DNA of 64,000 bases from Dreissena polymorpha (GCF_020536995.1 NC_068366.1:33842111-33906110), one strand, 5' to 3'. Counted from the first letter of the stretch, positions 45,601-56,532 are shown. The notes: generated by a model not told the origin, from the sequence alone. Numbers and translations are program-made.

Positions 45601-48095
45601 CCGAAGAACTACAACCTGCTTGCGGTCAACTTCTTTGTGGCCTTGACTGGGATGTACCAGCTGGGCAGGATATACAAGTAAGTTACACACAAAAAACAGA
45701 CATGCATGTGCGGTAAGTGTCGCTCAAGATTAGCCTGTGCAGTCTGCACAGGCAAATCTAGGACAACACTTTCGGCTTTTATGGTATTTTTCATTAAAGA
45801 AAGTCTCTTCTCAGCGGAAATCTAGTCCAGGAAAAAAACAGACCTTCCCTTACTTAACCCTAAATAACTCGGATACACATTTTAACTCATTTGCAGTCCC
45901 ATAGAAAATCAAATTAAAATTAAGACCTTTCTTACTGGATTCAAGTTTTAAAGTATTCATTTTTAGCTTGGCTGTTTTCGGAGAAAACCCGAGGTATTGT
46001 CATAGCCAGCTCGTCGTGTCATGTCTTTCCGCTGTGCTAAAACCTAAACATATGCCCTAAAATCAAAGTGCTTCCACCATCAACTTTGAAACTTAATATG
46101 TAGAAGCACCTTGATGAGTTGAACAGTTCTACACGCCACACCCAAATATTGGGGGGAGCATAGTTGCCGCTTCGTCTGTCCGTGCACAATTTTTGTCCGG
46201 GCTATTTCTCAGCAACTAATGACCGGACTGGTCGGATGATTTTTCACAGAGTTATGGCCCTTTGAAATTTTCCATTAACTGTACATATAGTGCAATTCTT
46301 GTCCGGCTATTTCTCAACAACTAATTACCGGAATTCAATGAAACTTTATGGGACGCTTCACTACCAAGAGGAGATGAGCATATTATCAGCGGGATCTGGT
46401 CAGATGATTTTTCACAGAGTAATCGCCCTTTGAAATTTTCCATTAACTGTACATATAGTGCAATTCTTGTCCGGGCTATTTCTCAGCAACTATTGACCAG
46501 AATTCAATAAAACTTTTTGGAAGCTTCACTACCAAGAGGAGATGTGCATATTATCAGCGGATTTTGGTCGGGTGATTTTTCACAGAGTTATGGCCCTTTG
46601 AAATTTTATTTAAAAAAAATTCTTGTCCCCCCCAACTACTGTGCCCTCAAGAGGTTTCCTTTTATCTGAATATATAGTGCAATATTGTGACAAACAAAAC
46701 TTTGGGGAGCATCACCCGTCTCTGACGGTTTCTTGTTGGGTCAAACGTCAAGGTCACTGTGACCTCTAAAAAAATATTCTGACAAGCTTTCATTTATTAC
46801 AAAACTGCACCTGGAGCCGAGCGTTGGCGCCCGTTATGCAGTGCTCTTGTCAACCTTAAGATACTGATGAGCAGCATGAGGGCTGTTCTGGTTTTATGCT
46901 GGTTGCATATAGCCATTTTAACTTTGCTTCTGACTGGGAAAGAGTTTACAAGTGGTACGAGTGAATTCATCTTAATGAGTTCATAACTAAGCAAGGGAGT
47001 GAATGTAAGACTAGTACTCAAGCGAGTGTTTTGTTATAATATCTTAAATGTATGACTGTGTAATATGTACCATATTAACTGTTAACATGTGTATTAATAG
47101 ACTAAATGCCAAAGCAAATTAATAAGATGTTTGTGGAACTTGTTGCACCTAAATATAATAAAATGACATGAACACATTTATATTTTATTGCACATGAAGT
47201 GTCAATTTTGACCTGGCTCTTGAGTTTTTCGTAGAAAGAGAAGTGATTTTCTTTCTACTCATTTTGGCTAAACCTACATATTTAACCCTTTGCATGCTGG
47301 GAAATTTTTCGTCTGCTAAAATGTTGTCTGCTAAATTTCTAAAATTAGCATTTTCTTCGATTTTTTTCATAGAATACTATCAGAATAGCAAACAGTTTGG
47401 ATCCTGATGAGATGCCACATTCTGTGGGGTCTCATCTGGATCCAAACTGTTTGCACAGGCCTTCAAAATTTGGTTCCCGCACTGAAAGAGTTAACAACTT
47501 GAACTGTTTATTTTACATGTAGTTAATCTGTAAATGGTACATAAATAAACCACGAATGTAAATCATGTAAGATGACCTGTGGTGTGATACACGCGTCTCC
47601 CTTTCCTCAAAGGTCTTATATAGTGGTCAAATTAGGCAATTACTCAGCTAGTCGTGGTTGATACTTTGCCATTCATCTTGTAACTTTAAAATATTTTATA
47701 ACAATGACCGCCATCAAAGGTCAAGGTCACACTTAGAGGTCATAAGTCAAATTTTGCCTTGAATCAGCTTGTTTTTGACATATCTGGAGTTTAGAGACAA
47801 AAGTGCAATGTTAGGGTATGCATGACCTATGCACTCTTGTCTAGTCTAAGTATAGGAAGTGATCCTTGATTTATAGATGTATATGTATGCCTAAAGAAAA
47901 CCCATTATATGAACTTGTATAGAGCTATATTAGATAAATAGGAATATATCTTATTGTATATAATTTGCACCATTTCAAATTCCAACTGAATTTTGAAATA
48001 ATTAAGTTCAGCAAATGTGGAAATCAGGTGTTGATGCATAAAAACTGTTTGTTTTTTCTGCCTTTTTTAGTTATCAACAGTCTCTGAAGAAATAG
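39669..48095 (+). CDS. MPC2: Mitochondrial pyruvate carrier subunit 2, 5 exons, complete
   Basis: Exons 39669-39753, 43906-43946, 44444-44528, 45566-45677 and 48071-48095 (TAG) join in phase to 115 residues. MPC2 pairs with MPC1 in the mitochondrial inner membrane to import pyruvate. Diagnostic family segments are present in order: RLQPVWNHPAGPKTIFFWAP, MKWCLVIAGIGDLSRPAEKL, GLIWSRYSVVIIPKNYNLLA and VNFFVALTGMYQLGRIYNYQ. They contain the hydrophobic helices expected of the carrier. Human MPC2 is 127 aa, so the length is normal; the ends are slightly shorter (C-terminus QQSLKK). The start is the first ATG after a short AT-rich leader and gives the usual basic N-terminus. Intron 1 is mostly mobile elements (LINE, TIR element, E element). 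It is head-to-head with the methyltransferase. Confidence 0.95.
39864..39889. repeat. Perfect 11-bp inverted repeat in MPC2 intron 1
   Basis: CAACTCTCAGC, loop TTAG, GCTGAGAGTTG. Small stem-loop 111 bp after MPC2 exon 1; no function assigned. Confidence 0.85.
40165..42055 (-). mobile_element. Degenerate LINE (jockey/CR1-type reverse transcriptase) in MPC2 intron 1
   Basis: Minus-strand translation in several frames shows the end of an endonuclease region (41680-42050), then reverse transcriptase blocks: ITPVYKKGDRHTAGNIRP (about 41150), WISNFLTRRE (about 40860), and the catalytic FADDCLLY (about 40700). The C-terminal part follows: KTYIGITLSEDKEW, LGFLRRNLG and RHRAHRLTLLYKVVKG. The blocks fall in different frames, so there are several frameshifts and stops and the copy is dead. 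It is 5'-truncated. It is antisense to MPC2. Confidence 0.85.
42097..43072. mobile_element. Non-autonomous DNA transposon with ACTGGTCGTGTAC ends
   Basis: Left end TCATACTGGTCGTGTACGTA, right end TGTACACGACCAGTATGA, about 25-bp inverted repeats extending through TAATTC/GAATTA and GGCC. The 975-bp interior is AT-rich with no long frame. An internal direct copy of the subterminal block TAAAAAATCGGCCAC is at about 42317. Superfamily and target-site duplication are unclear. Confidence 0.75.
43142..43858 (+). mobile_element. E element: about 165-bp units, in MPC2 intron 1
   Basis: Starts around TTTTGGGGGGAGCATATAGT with CGCCGCTTCGTCTGTCCG. Units contain GGGCTATTTCTCAGCAACTA and GATTTTTCACAGAGTTATGG, about 165 bp apart. 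Ends TTTGGGGAGCATCACC and CTCCGACGGTTTCTTGTTTT. It stops 47 bp before MPC2 exon 2. A nested copy at 46151-46737 confirms both borders. Confidence 0.8.
44712..44800 (+). repeat. H repeat, 5' fragment in MPC2 intron 3
   Basis: GAAACTGGGGCTTAATTC, then GGACACTTTCCTCTTGTATGG and TTTTTTCGTGGTG. Shortened and diverged first half of an H copy. Confidence 0.5.
45237..45498 (+). repeat. H repeat before MPC2 exon 4
   Basis: Full copy: TTCTCGCTCTGGGTAAAATA, CAGATTAGCCTGTGCAGTAG, later GCATTTAGCCCAGTTTTCGC. Ends about 67 bp before the exon 4 acceptor. Confidence 0.85.
45697..45835 (+). repeat. H repeat after MPC2 exon 4
   Basis: Partial copy starting about 20 bp after exon 4: GCATGTGCGGTAAGTGTCG, GATTAGCCTGTGCAGTCTGC, TTAAAGAAAGTCTCTTCTCAG. 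Exon 4 is thus bracketed by two H copies in the same orientation. Confidence 0.85.
45965..46850 (+). mobile_element. D element nested in the family 3 MITE
   Basis: Starts AGCTTGGCTGTTTTCGGAG, AACCCGAGGTATTGTCATAG; ends GTTGGCGCCCGTTATGC and CTCTTGT. Same element as 25575-25890 in the opposite orientation. It is itself interrupted at its CACRCCCA..GGGTCA block by an E element. Confidence 0.8.
46151..46737 (+). mobile_element. E element nested in the D element
   Basis: From TTGGGGGGAGCATAGTTGCC to CTGACGGTTTCTTGTT. Units with TTATGGCCCTTTGAAATTTT repeat about every 165 bp. The D sequence resumes immediately with GGGTCAAACGTCAAGG. Confidence 0.85.
47286..47490 (+). mobile_element. TTAA-flanked MITE, family 2, in MPC2 intron 4
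   Basis: 205 bp between perfect TTAA copies (47282-47285 and 47491-47494). Ends CCCTTTGCATGCTGGGAA and GCACTGAAAGAG. The internal palindrome is GCAAACAGTTTGGATCC to GGATCCAAACTGTTTGC. Best-preserved copy of the family here. Confidence 0.9.
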
Positions 48096-48343
48096 CAAGT
48101 CAACAAATTTGCAGCACATTGCTCACATAACCAGACGTTCATCCCTACTCATAGAATATATTTTCATCTGTGTACGTAAATAACATTTACTCTAGGATTG
48201 TGTTAAATTTGTGTTTTAATGTCTGAAACATTTTAAACAACTTTTCTACTGAATTTAACAAAAATTAGATATGCACATATTTGTTTTTTCAAGAGGTAAA
48301 TTTTGTGTGCAATCTTAGGAAAATGCCTGATTGTACATAATTA

Positions 48344-49133
48344 AATAAACAGATACCGATTATTTTTTTCTTAAATAGTTTGACTTGGCCTGCCATGTGT
48401 GTAAAATTCCTTAAAATCAACTGTTTTGCCGGTATAATGACATAAAAGACAGTTCATCCAATTAACTAAAATGAGCTGCACATTAAAATGTCGGCATTTA
48501 AGATTAAATCCATTAGTTTGTCCATTTATTTCATGTCCAGTGTGAAACTTAGGTCCGTGAAGACCTGCAATCTTCAGTGTTTTATTATGCTACCTTTTTC
48601 AGTGAAAGTTGTTTGGACTTATATTTTCAATTTTTACCAAGTATTGAATAATGTTGATGTTATTTGGCATGGTTTGCAAGCTGAAATAAACTGGCACATA
48701 GTTGTTGCAGGATTATTCAATAAGCACACATTTTTATTATCTACATGTAAATTGTTCAGTGCCGAAAACAATTTTATAGAGAAAGTTGGGTGTATTACAC
48801 CAGCACATTTTATTTGAAGTTTTTATTCGTGTATTGTTATTTAACATTCTATTTATTCAGATTGTTTACTTATAATTTCCTACTGTTATAAGAAGTGTTA
48901 GAAGCGTTACTGGTAGACAGCTTATTTTGAAATATGGTCTATCACTTAAGTTCAAATATAATTTTAGGAGTTTACTCCCTTTGTCCATGTAAACTGTAAA
49001 ACACAAACTCTGTTTTGGGTTATTCAAACATCATTTCCAACTGCTTTGAAGACAACAATAGTTAATATATTCATGTTATGTGATATTGTTTGTCATAAAA
49101 TAGAAAAAATTTGTACTGATTTGATACAATAAA
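48344..49133 (+). terminator. MPC2 polyadenylation signals
   Basis: AATAAA at 48344-48349, 250 bp after the stop codon, and a second at 49128-49133. The nearer one would give a short 3' UTR; either could be used. An open frame between them (48488-48817) has no domain and is treated as UTR or intergenic. Confidence 0.5.
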
Positions 49134-51397
49134 TGTTTCATATAAAACAAGTAATATCTTTAAAAAAGATATATGGCATTGATAGTTCAATGAATGAGAT
49201 CAAGGATAGTGAATGTCTTTTTCTGTGCAGTTCTTAGCTGCATCACACACAGTACTGGATGTTACACGGAGTTTTCGTGGCTTATTTTACATTATTACAT
49301 ATTGCTGGTCATAAACCTATAGATACAAAACAGGAAACCAAAAGAAGAATGGAAGTGAAATTAAAACATACGAGTCAACCGGCCACACGCGAAGTACCCG
49401 TATTTATAGGCGCGTTCTTCGAACAAACCTGTTGCTTTATTATAACGATTATTTTACTGGCCGCGAACTCCGGTGATGACCTGTATATAAACTCTGACAT
49501 TCACACACTGGCCGCGAATTGACCCGATACCTCGCAGGTTAAAATGCAATGCATTAAAGTGAGGCCTCGCTTCCACTGCTCTTTATACTTTTACATGTAA
49601 ACATGTTGACAGGAATATGGAAGTAAGTACTAAATATGAGAACATTGCCTTCAAGTATAAACGCTTTTGCCCTGGCAATCCTCTGAAAATAAAAGGTGCA
49701 TGCACAAACTGTATTGATGTCGAGAATTGAGTGTAAATCTGTTCTATCTATTAAGCCTTTTCATTAGAGACAAAATTGTTTCATGCAATAAACAGTGTTA
49801 CAAAGACGCGGATATGTTTCCAATGTTCTGGTGGTATACTCAAATCAGCCAATGGAATAAATGAAGTGTATTCAGTTGTACCTAGCCGCGGTAAATTTTA
49901 TTTGAATTTTATTTGACACTTACAAAGGTCAGGTAAGGTGAAAAGCTGGCTTAATTCAGCTACGCCGAAAAAATTCAAATCTTGTTTTTCTATACATGTA
50001 CAAAGAGCACCAATGCCTAACTTCCACAACTGGATGAACACAAGCAACCTGATCTAAAAAGGTATCTCTACACAGCTATGCGCATGTTTAGTTCTGTTGA
50101 ATGCAGTTGTTGTACTGCGTATAGCTCTGCAACGTTGTTCAAGTTGTTAAGTTAAAATAATCATGTACGTGATGTTTTTATAATTTAAAATGCTTTAAAT
50201 AAACAAGATACTGAACTTAAGTGAATGGTGCATTTCATTTGACCATGTCTTAAGTTGTAAACATTTATTTCATATTTAAAGCATTTAAAAATTAACAAAT
50301 TAACATTACCTTAGCAACATACAAGATTTTCGAATGCTCCTCATTTAACTATTACAAATGCTATTGTTTTATAAATATCCAAGATCACAAGTTAAAAAGG
50401 AATTTATTCAGGCCTGTTGTTTACAACCATTTACTAGTATATAACAATTAGACTGCTAAAACATTTAAATTGTACTCTAGATGCAAACTGAGGTTTGTAC
50501 AAATGTATGTTGTTTTAGTAACCCAACCAATATATTGGTCATCTGATCAGAATAAATAGCTGGAGACAAACTCCTCATTTACATATTGTATAATAGAATA
50601 TGCTTTAAACATCGAGTTTGGTCAAGATTGGTAACGTATAATAGATGTACCCGGGTTGTTGAAAATTTACCACCCCCCCCCCTCTGACACAGTTTCATTG
50701 AAGCAATTACAATTATAACACACCAAGCTTGGTTTAATAATTGTATGGAAAATGTGTGAGTAGGATCATGCTGATAGTGATAAAAAAAGCACACCTGCAA
50801 CTACCCTGCAACCATATTTTGCATGGTTAACTGCTTCTATGACACTACTATAACCAGAAAAAACAGTTACCCACTAACTTTCATGCGCACTACTACAACA
50901 AGAGATGGAGATTTAACAGAACCAGTTTTGCTTTCATACTCACAACTTGTTACTGTTTGGTCTCTGTTGAAGTAGGGACCATGAAAGCAAAGCAGGTTGC
51001 TGTCATGTAACTCATTTGTCAATATTTTAATATCAATTGTTATCACCAGAACGTAACAAACACATTTAATTAGTTTCTTTGTTTTATTTTGTACATCAGA
51101 ACCTAATAATGCTAAAAAAAACAACATAAAATTATAAAAAAATCAAGTGACAAAGTGATATTTTTTAAGTCACACAGCTACACAGCACAGAAATTCATTG
51201 TCAAAATAGAAATGACCTAGCATGGTAAATCTAATCAAGAGTTTCAAAATAAATTTCACGTATTGCTTTGACTGATTGTTATAAAATAAATGCTTAGAGA
51301 TAACAGATGTTATTAAACTACTACAATAATAATTGTTTTCAAATATATGAAAATAAAATTCTTGTTTATATTCTATTTTGAATTAGTTTAACATGTA
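49134..51397. other. Intergenic region between MPC2 and metallothionein
   Basis: AT-rich, convergent 3' ends on both sides. Includes a C10 run near 50671. No recognisable gene, RNA or element could be supported. Confidence 0.55.
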
Positions 51398-51403
51398 TTT
51401 ATT
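51398..51403 (-). terminator. Metallothionein polyadenylation signal
   Basis: AATAAA on the minus strand, 227 bp after the metallothionein stop codon and the nearest clear hexamer. Confidence 0.55.
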
Positions 51404-51629
51404 CAGAGAAATAATTATAAACTCAAGTAACTCATAAATATTGGGCAATAATGAAGACAATACTAAACAAATCAGGACAGTGCCCTTAGTAGGTATATTT
51501 CTGAATATTCCTGAACCACCAACGAAAATCTGAAGAAATGCAGCGGCGGATTGTATAACGTGGAATATCAACAAATGACATCATCATCAGTGTTGACATT
51601 TGCCGCTGTAACTGTGTGACACCATCCCA

Positions 51630-53426
51630 TCACTTGCAAGAGCAGCCGCTGTCACATGTGCACGAATCTGGCCCAGTGCATCCCACGCCGCACTGACAGT
51701 TTTCTGTAACAAAATTATACTTGTTAGCACCTTGCATCATGATAATGCAAAATAGTAGCTCTCATATGAAAAAGCGTTCTGGGAAAGCTAGACGTAAACA
51801 AGATGTGTTTGTGAAACACAATGTCCCCCTATATGACGTTTGACCTTGTAGGATGACCTTGACCCTTCACCACTCAAAATGTGCAGCTCCACGAGATACA
51901 TCTGCATGCCAAATATCAAGTTGTTATCTTCAATATTGCAAAAGTACTCATAAAATGAGCGATTTTGTCCACATAATTTTGACCTCTGACCTTAAAGGAT
52001 GACCTTGACCTTTCACCACTCAAAATGTGCAGCTCCATGAGATACATATGCATGCCAAATATCAAGTTGCTATCTTCAATATTGCAAAAGTTATTGCAAA
52101 TGTTTAAGTTGGCGCAAACCAACCAACCAACAGACCAACCAACAGACAGGGCAAAAACAATATGTCCCCCACTACTATAGTGGGGGACATAAAAAGCATC
52201 CCTTATTAACTTGTACAGTGTTTCTCTTCAGGGCTGTGGTTTAAAAAACACCTCATGAAAGGGAAATGACATAGCCCACTTACAATGTTCAACTAAAATA
52301 TTCATATTTTTTTCAACGGACTGGACCCATTAAGCATTAGAACAAATGTTATGACCAAGTTTCATAAAGATTGGACTAAAATGTGACTCAAGTGTTAACA
52401 AGGTTTTACAATAGCCAAATGAGGAAATGCCTTGCCCCAAGGCGACCGTATTTTTCGATGAACCATAACCATTTTTTATGCCAGCTAAGCTATCATTAGA
52501 ACAAATGGTCTCACCAAGCTTCATAAAGATGTGACTTTAATAATGGTTTTACTGTAGCCATATGAAAAAAACTGCCCTGCCCCCTGGCGCACATGTTTTT
52601 CAGCAGAACTGAACCATTTTCGAACTTGTTCAAGAAATCAAATGTTCTGACCAAGGTTCATGAAGATTGGAAATAAATTTGACTTCTTGTGTGTTGACAT
52701 GGTTTTACTATAGCCATATGAGGATAAATGCCACGGCCCCTGGTGGCCATTTTTTCAAGCAACCAAAACCATTTTCGATCTTCGAAGATATCACTGGGAC
52801 AAATCTTCTGACCAAGTTTCATGAAGTCCAAGATCAGACAATAAATGATGAGATGTGATGATTAAATGTCCACAAACCTCCACATTTGCATGTCACATTC
52901 TTGCCACAACAGTTGGGTTTGCTGCACTTACAGCTGTCGCCACACTTGCAGTTGGAACAGTCGCTGCAGCTCCCATCGGCGCAACGGCAATCACCGGCTA
53001 AAGTTGTTGGAGTAAAATACTTCATTCAGTAATTCACTCACATACGATTTTTGTTAACTTTACACAAAAAAATCCCCATTTTCCCGATTTTCAAATATTT
53101 GAAATCGTAAATAAATTATCGAGTCCACATGTGACAATGTCGTTAGTGCACGAGACTTGATCAAAGAAATATTTTATAAGAATTATTTAGAGTTGTAATC
53201 GTTCCGTCATGAACGATATTAAACTGATATTTTAAGTTTTAAACAACAACTCTATATCGTTCATCCGAGTCTGTTATCACGTCGATCATCTAAATACAGC
53301 ATTCTATGAAAAATATTGCATCATCATTAGACACGCCCCCCTGTTAGTAAACAATAAACACAAATTTCTAGACTTATAGAGAAACAAAATAAACGTACTT
53401 TCAACGCAGTTGCATGGATCACTCAT
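51630..53426 (-). CDS. MT: Metallothionein, 3 exons, complete
   Basis: Exons 53426-53399, 52997-52878 and 51703-51630 (TGA) join with phase-1 introns to 73 residues. The protein begins MSDPCNCVETGDCRCADG, contains KCGDSCKCSKPNCCGKN, and ends DSCTCDSGCSCK. It has 21 cysteines, mostly as CxC and CxxC pairs, and no aromatic residues or His, as expected for a molluscan metallothionein. Such proteins bind Zn, Cu or Cd in two thiolate clusters in the cytosol and protect against metal and oxidative stress. Two introns at these places are the usual layout for bivalve metallothioneins. The sequence agrees with what I recall of zebra mussel metallothionein, which cannot be checked here. A TATA box and two metal-response cores lie upstream. 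Intron 2 is nearly all repeat sequence. Confidence 0.97.
51801..52193 (+). mobile_element. Hairpin-ended element (P3) in metallothionein intron 2
   Basis: Starts ACAAGATGTGTTTGTGAAAC with ACAATGTCCCCCTATATG. Two units (CACTCAAAATGTGCAGCTCC at about 51872 and 52017) follow, then an AACCAACCAACAGACC linker. The terminal hairpin is TGTCCCCCACTA / TAGTGGGGGACA (52162-52188) plus TAAAAA. Confidence 0.85.
52214..52860 (-). mobile_element. G element fragment in metallothionein intron 2
   Basis: Diverged units with ACCAAGTTTCATAAAGATTGG, GTTTTACTATAGCCATATGAGG and GGCCCCTGGTGGCC. Ends about 18 bp from exon 2's donor. Shares its unit with the arrays at 29501 and 32090. Strand set arbitrarily, as for those. 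Confidence 0.75.
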
Positions 53427-53580
53427 GTTGAATGCGTAAAGTCAGGTTGTCGGAGTCTGGACGTAGATGTAAAGTATTCGATTAGCAAAATCGCTCTGGT
53501 ATTACACACAGCACACGTCGTAATAATATACTGAATGGTATTTGCACACGGACCCACAGCCATGATTGGATTGTGCGCAA
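53427..53580 (-). promoter_or_regulatory. Metallothionein promoter: TATA box and two MRE cores
   Basis: TATATTAT on the minus strand at 53530-53523, about 97 bp before the ATG. Two metal-response-element cores (TGCRCNC): TGCACAC on the plus strand at 53543-53549 and TGCGCAC on the minus strand at 53573-53579, both upstream of TATA. MREs bind MTF-1 in animals and drive metal induction. The spacing is as expected for a metallothionein; occupancy is inferred. Confidence 0.7.
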
Positions 53581-54093
53581 AAGGATTCACACGGCACTGG
53601 TAATTCACGCGGCACTGAAAAGGCCGTGTGACTGCTAGAGTGGCCGTGTGAAGCAGTTAAAGTTTGTTAATCAGCTTTTGTGCGGCTTTTTGTCTTTTAA
53701 CAATGTTTGTAAATAGTATCATTAAATGTTTTTATAACAACAGGGTTTATGCGCGTGGTTCAATATGTTTACATTATTTGAATGAAACAGCATTGTGAGT
53801 GGAAAAATGATAATCAAAAGGGAAAAAAATAATCATATTTCTCGAAGACACAACACTCAGTTCGTCTTCTTTAGAACACTATACTATACACTAATGTATC
53901 CATCAATAGACGCCCGAAAAAAAATAAGCGGGTCGCTTTGAACACTAGTGTGCATCGATTTTAATTAATCATTAAATGTAGCTACACTAATTTGCCAAAC
54001 TTATTATGCATTTTCGACGAACAATACATACATTATTACATCATCATTAAAGCAATATGTCCAACTTCTGTCGCTCTTGCACATTAATGAGTA

Positions 54094-54147
54094 TTGAAAG
54101 GTTCGTTGTGAACCAGGGTTTTGAAAGGTTCGTTGTGAACCAGGGTT
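54094..54147 (+). repeat. 27-bp direct duplication
   Basis: Two exact consecutive copies of a unit beginning TTGAAAGGTTCGTTGTGAAC. Each unit holds the small palindrome GGTTCGTTGTGAACC. Confidence 0.9.
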
Positions 54148-54343
54148 TTCCATACGTACCACGTGCAGTTCGACAAGTTCATCGTTCCTTGGCCAATTGA
54201 AGTAAACAAAAGATTTTAGAATTTTCTTCAGGAAATAAAAATATGAGATAATTCATTTATTTGTTGTCCACTAACTTACGTGCAGCACATTTATATACGT
54301 CGATGTCTAGAATCATAACAGACAAATCTTTTGTTTGTATTAA

Positions 54344-54538
54344 CCCATTCATGCCTGAAAAAAGGACATTGCAAACAGCGTAAACCCGCGGCGTCTCATC
54401 TGGGTCTACGCTGTTTGCTTAAAGGAATTTCTGTAAGAATTGTTCTAAATATAGAAATAAATATACTAGACATCCCTAATTTTGGAAATAAATTGATCCA
54501 ACTTAGAAGGATGGGAGAGTTCACTAGGCATAAATGGG
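54344..54538 (-). mobile_element. TTAA-flanked MITE, family 1, inverted copy
   Basis: TTAA at 54340-54343 and 54539-54542. Ends CCCATTCATGCC and GGCATAAATGGG. One arm of the internal palindrome (the GATGAGACGCC side) is missing compared with 6898-7119; the rest is collinear in reverse. Confidence 0.85.
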
Positions 54539-54594
54539 TTAAATATGTTCTTATAACACTTATTAAAGGCTACGTCCTGTATATGAGTTATTGA

Positions 54595-54755
54595 GTCTCG
54601 CGCTGGGAAAACCGGACTTCGTGCACGTGCGTTAAGTGGTATCCCATATTAGATTGTGCAGACACTTGCCGTACCCGAATGCGGACTGCACAGGCTATAA
54701 TCTGTGACGATATTTTACGCACATGCATTAAGTTCCGTTTTCCCACAGCGATGTT
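54595..54755 (+). repeat. H repeat, internally shortened copy
   Basis: GAGTCTCGCGCTGGGAAAAC, TATTAGATTGTGCAGAC, GCACATGCATTAAGTTCC and GTTTTCCCACAGCG. Begins about 53 bp after the family 1 MITE. Confidence 0.75.
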
Positions 54756-55646
54756 CATATAAATCTGATGTTGTATGCATATATTGAATAATGATTAGTA
54801 GATCTAATAAGACAATCATTGTTAACGAATAATCCGAACGAATACTTACTTAAAATAAACGATGCGTTTGAGAAACATCCTTTAAGATTCGTAAAGAGGT
54901 CATGGAAAATTACGTCTACACATGTAGTAGATAGTAAATAATTTACGATGCATTCATTTTTAAATGACAAGGGAATGTCACAAATGGGACATGACTTTAC
55001 ATTGTGCCTGAAGATAAGAAATGGCGGGAAAAAATGCGTACAATTACTAGCAGGCGATGAAAAAAGTTTTCCACAAAGAATACACTATTAAGCAATTTAA
55101 GTGGTGTCAGTGTATTAATATTTATTTAAAAAAGGACAGTAATCTTTGCCATTATAATTAACTGTTTTCTATAATTAATTTGCATATGAATATTAATGGA
55201 ATCAATGTGCAGATATATGCGAAAGCTATCGAACTATTAGTGACTGCACGTACTTGCGGTACAATTAATCGGAGTTTGTAGCAAAATGAAATTAACAATT
55301 CAAGTTAAATACCGTTTTTACTACCGGAACACAGAATCACCAGATATAGTGTATATTTTATTTGATTAGCAAGAATTTGAATACAATTTATGGAGTTAGA
55401 ACTCGTCCACGTCGTCTACATAGCAAGTCAGCCATGATTGGCGACAGGTCGACCTTGATTTATTTCTCGCATGTAGCGGTCCGATGGTTTTGAAGTAAAC
55501 AAAGTCTCAGCTGCACGTATACCGGTTTAAATAACATCATGAACACGTTTTGCAAGTGATACTACTTTCATTTAAATCAAACCATCCACCTGGTTGTTAG
55601 CCGGTGGAAAACAAGAGGCTTAGATAGGTGGTTTGGGGCTGCTATA

Positions 55647-56079
55647 GCTCGATTGGTCATTGTCGGCTCGGGTACTACTTAAATGTACGCCGGGTACTCT
55701 AAAGTATACTTAAATGTACCACGGTACGGAAAATATACACTAAAACTTACACAAGAAATACAGCGCTAAAAATTGGTCTTTATTTCTTTCAAATTAATTA
55801 TGTTCATATTTATGTAAATATTTTGTAAAATGGCCTATATATTATAGAAACTCATAATCAAACAGCATGCCCATGCAGGTTTTGTTCAAATAGATTTGTG
55901 TTTCGTACTGTAGCGAGTTTTGCGAAATCGGATTTTCGTCGGGTATACAATTTTGGTACAGTCTAAAGTGGCCAGGTTACGTTGAAGTATGTTTTTTATA
56001 CACAGGGTACATCTAAGTATACTTTAGAGTACCCGGGTTACATTTAAGTAGTAGCCGAGCCGACAATGACCAATCGAGC
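55647..56079. mobile_element. MITE with about 77-bp terminal inverted repeats
   Basis: Left end GCTCGATTGGTCATTGTCGG, right end CCGACAATGACCAATCGAGC. The arms continue through TACTACTTAAATGTA and GGGTACTCTAAAGTATACTT with few mismatches. 433 bp, no frame inside. No clear target-site duplication. Confidence 0.9.
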
Positions 56080-56503
56080 GTTAATAACGCGGCGATCAAG
56101 ACGGCGACGTCCGTGCCGAAACAGGTATTTTACGCCATTTTGATACCCTACATTAATTTTTAAATGACGCTCACTTTCTAGCAATATCAGTAAGAAAGTG
56201 ATTATCGTTTATTTCGTATTAATATGCGCTTCATATATCGACTTAACTCGCTACAAACGATCTTAGCGGGAGCTGTAATTTTGTGATCCCGCTACGATAT
56301 TTCGTTGCGAATAAATGCCCAGCAATGGCCTCTCTTCAGTCATGGGCGCACGCGAAGACATCTTTTTCAACGCAGGTAGGTCGCGCTCTTGATGATATAT
56401 GCGGCGTTGTTTTCGCAAGAATCTATAACGTTTTTATGCCGCATTTATTCTCATTAATTTACATTAGAAGAAGACGCATTCGAAACGTACTTCTGCATCA
56501 CCT

Positions 56504-56532
56504 CAGGTATGTGTATCTAATACACATACCTG
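56504..56532. repeat. 13-bp perfect inverted repeat with 3-nt loop
   Basis: CAGGTATGTGTAT, CTA, ATACACATACCTG. A perfect stem-loop inside the CpG-richer stretch; function unknown. Confidence 0.9.

Larger units (their letters stand above)
45858..46945 (-). mobile_element. TTAA-flanked MITE, family 3, split by a nested insertion
   Basis: Follows TTAA (45854-45857). Left part to about 45964 (GATTCAAGTTTTAAAGTATTC), right part from about 46851 (CAACCTTAAGATACTGATG). The two are consecutive in the intact copy at 19279. The right end AAAGAG is followed by TTTA. Confidence 0.8.

Noticed and set aside
48488-48817. 109-codon open frame after MPC2
   Set aside because: Lies in the likely 3' UTR, AT-rich and hydrophobic-biased as expected for chance translation, no domain recognised.
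49259-49522. 87-codon open frame between MPC2 and metallothionein
   Set aside because: No domain, no splice or promoter signal, not similar to any family I know.
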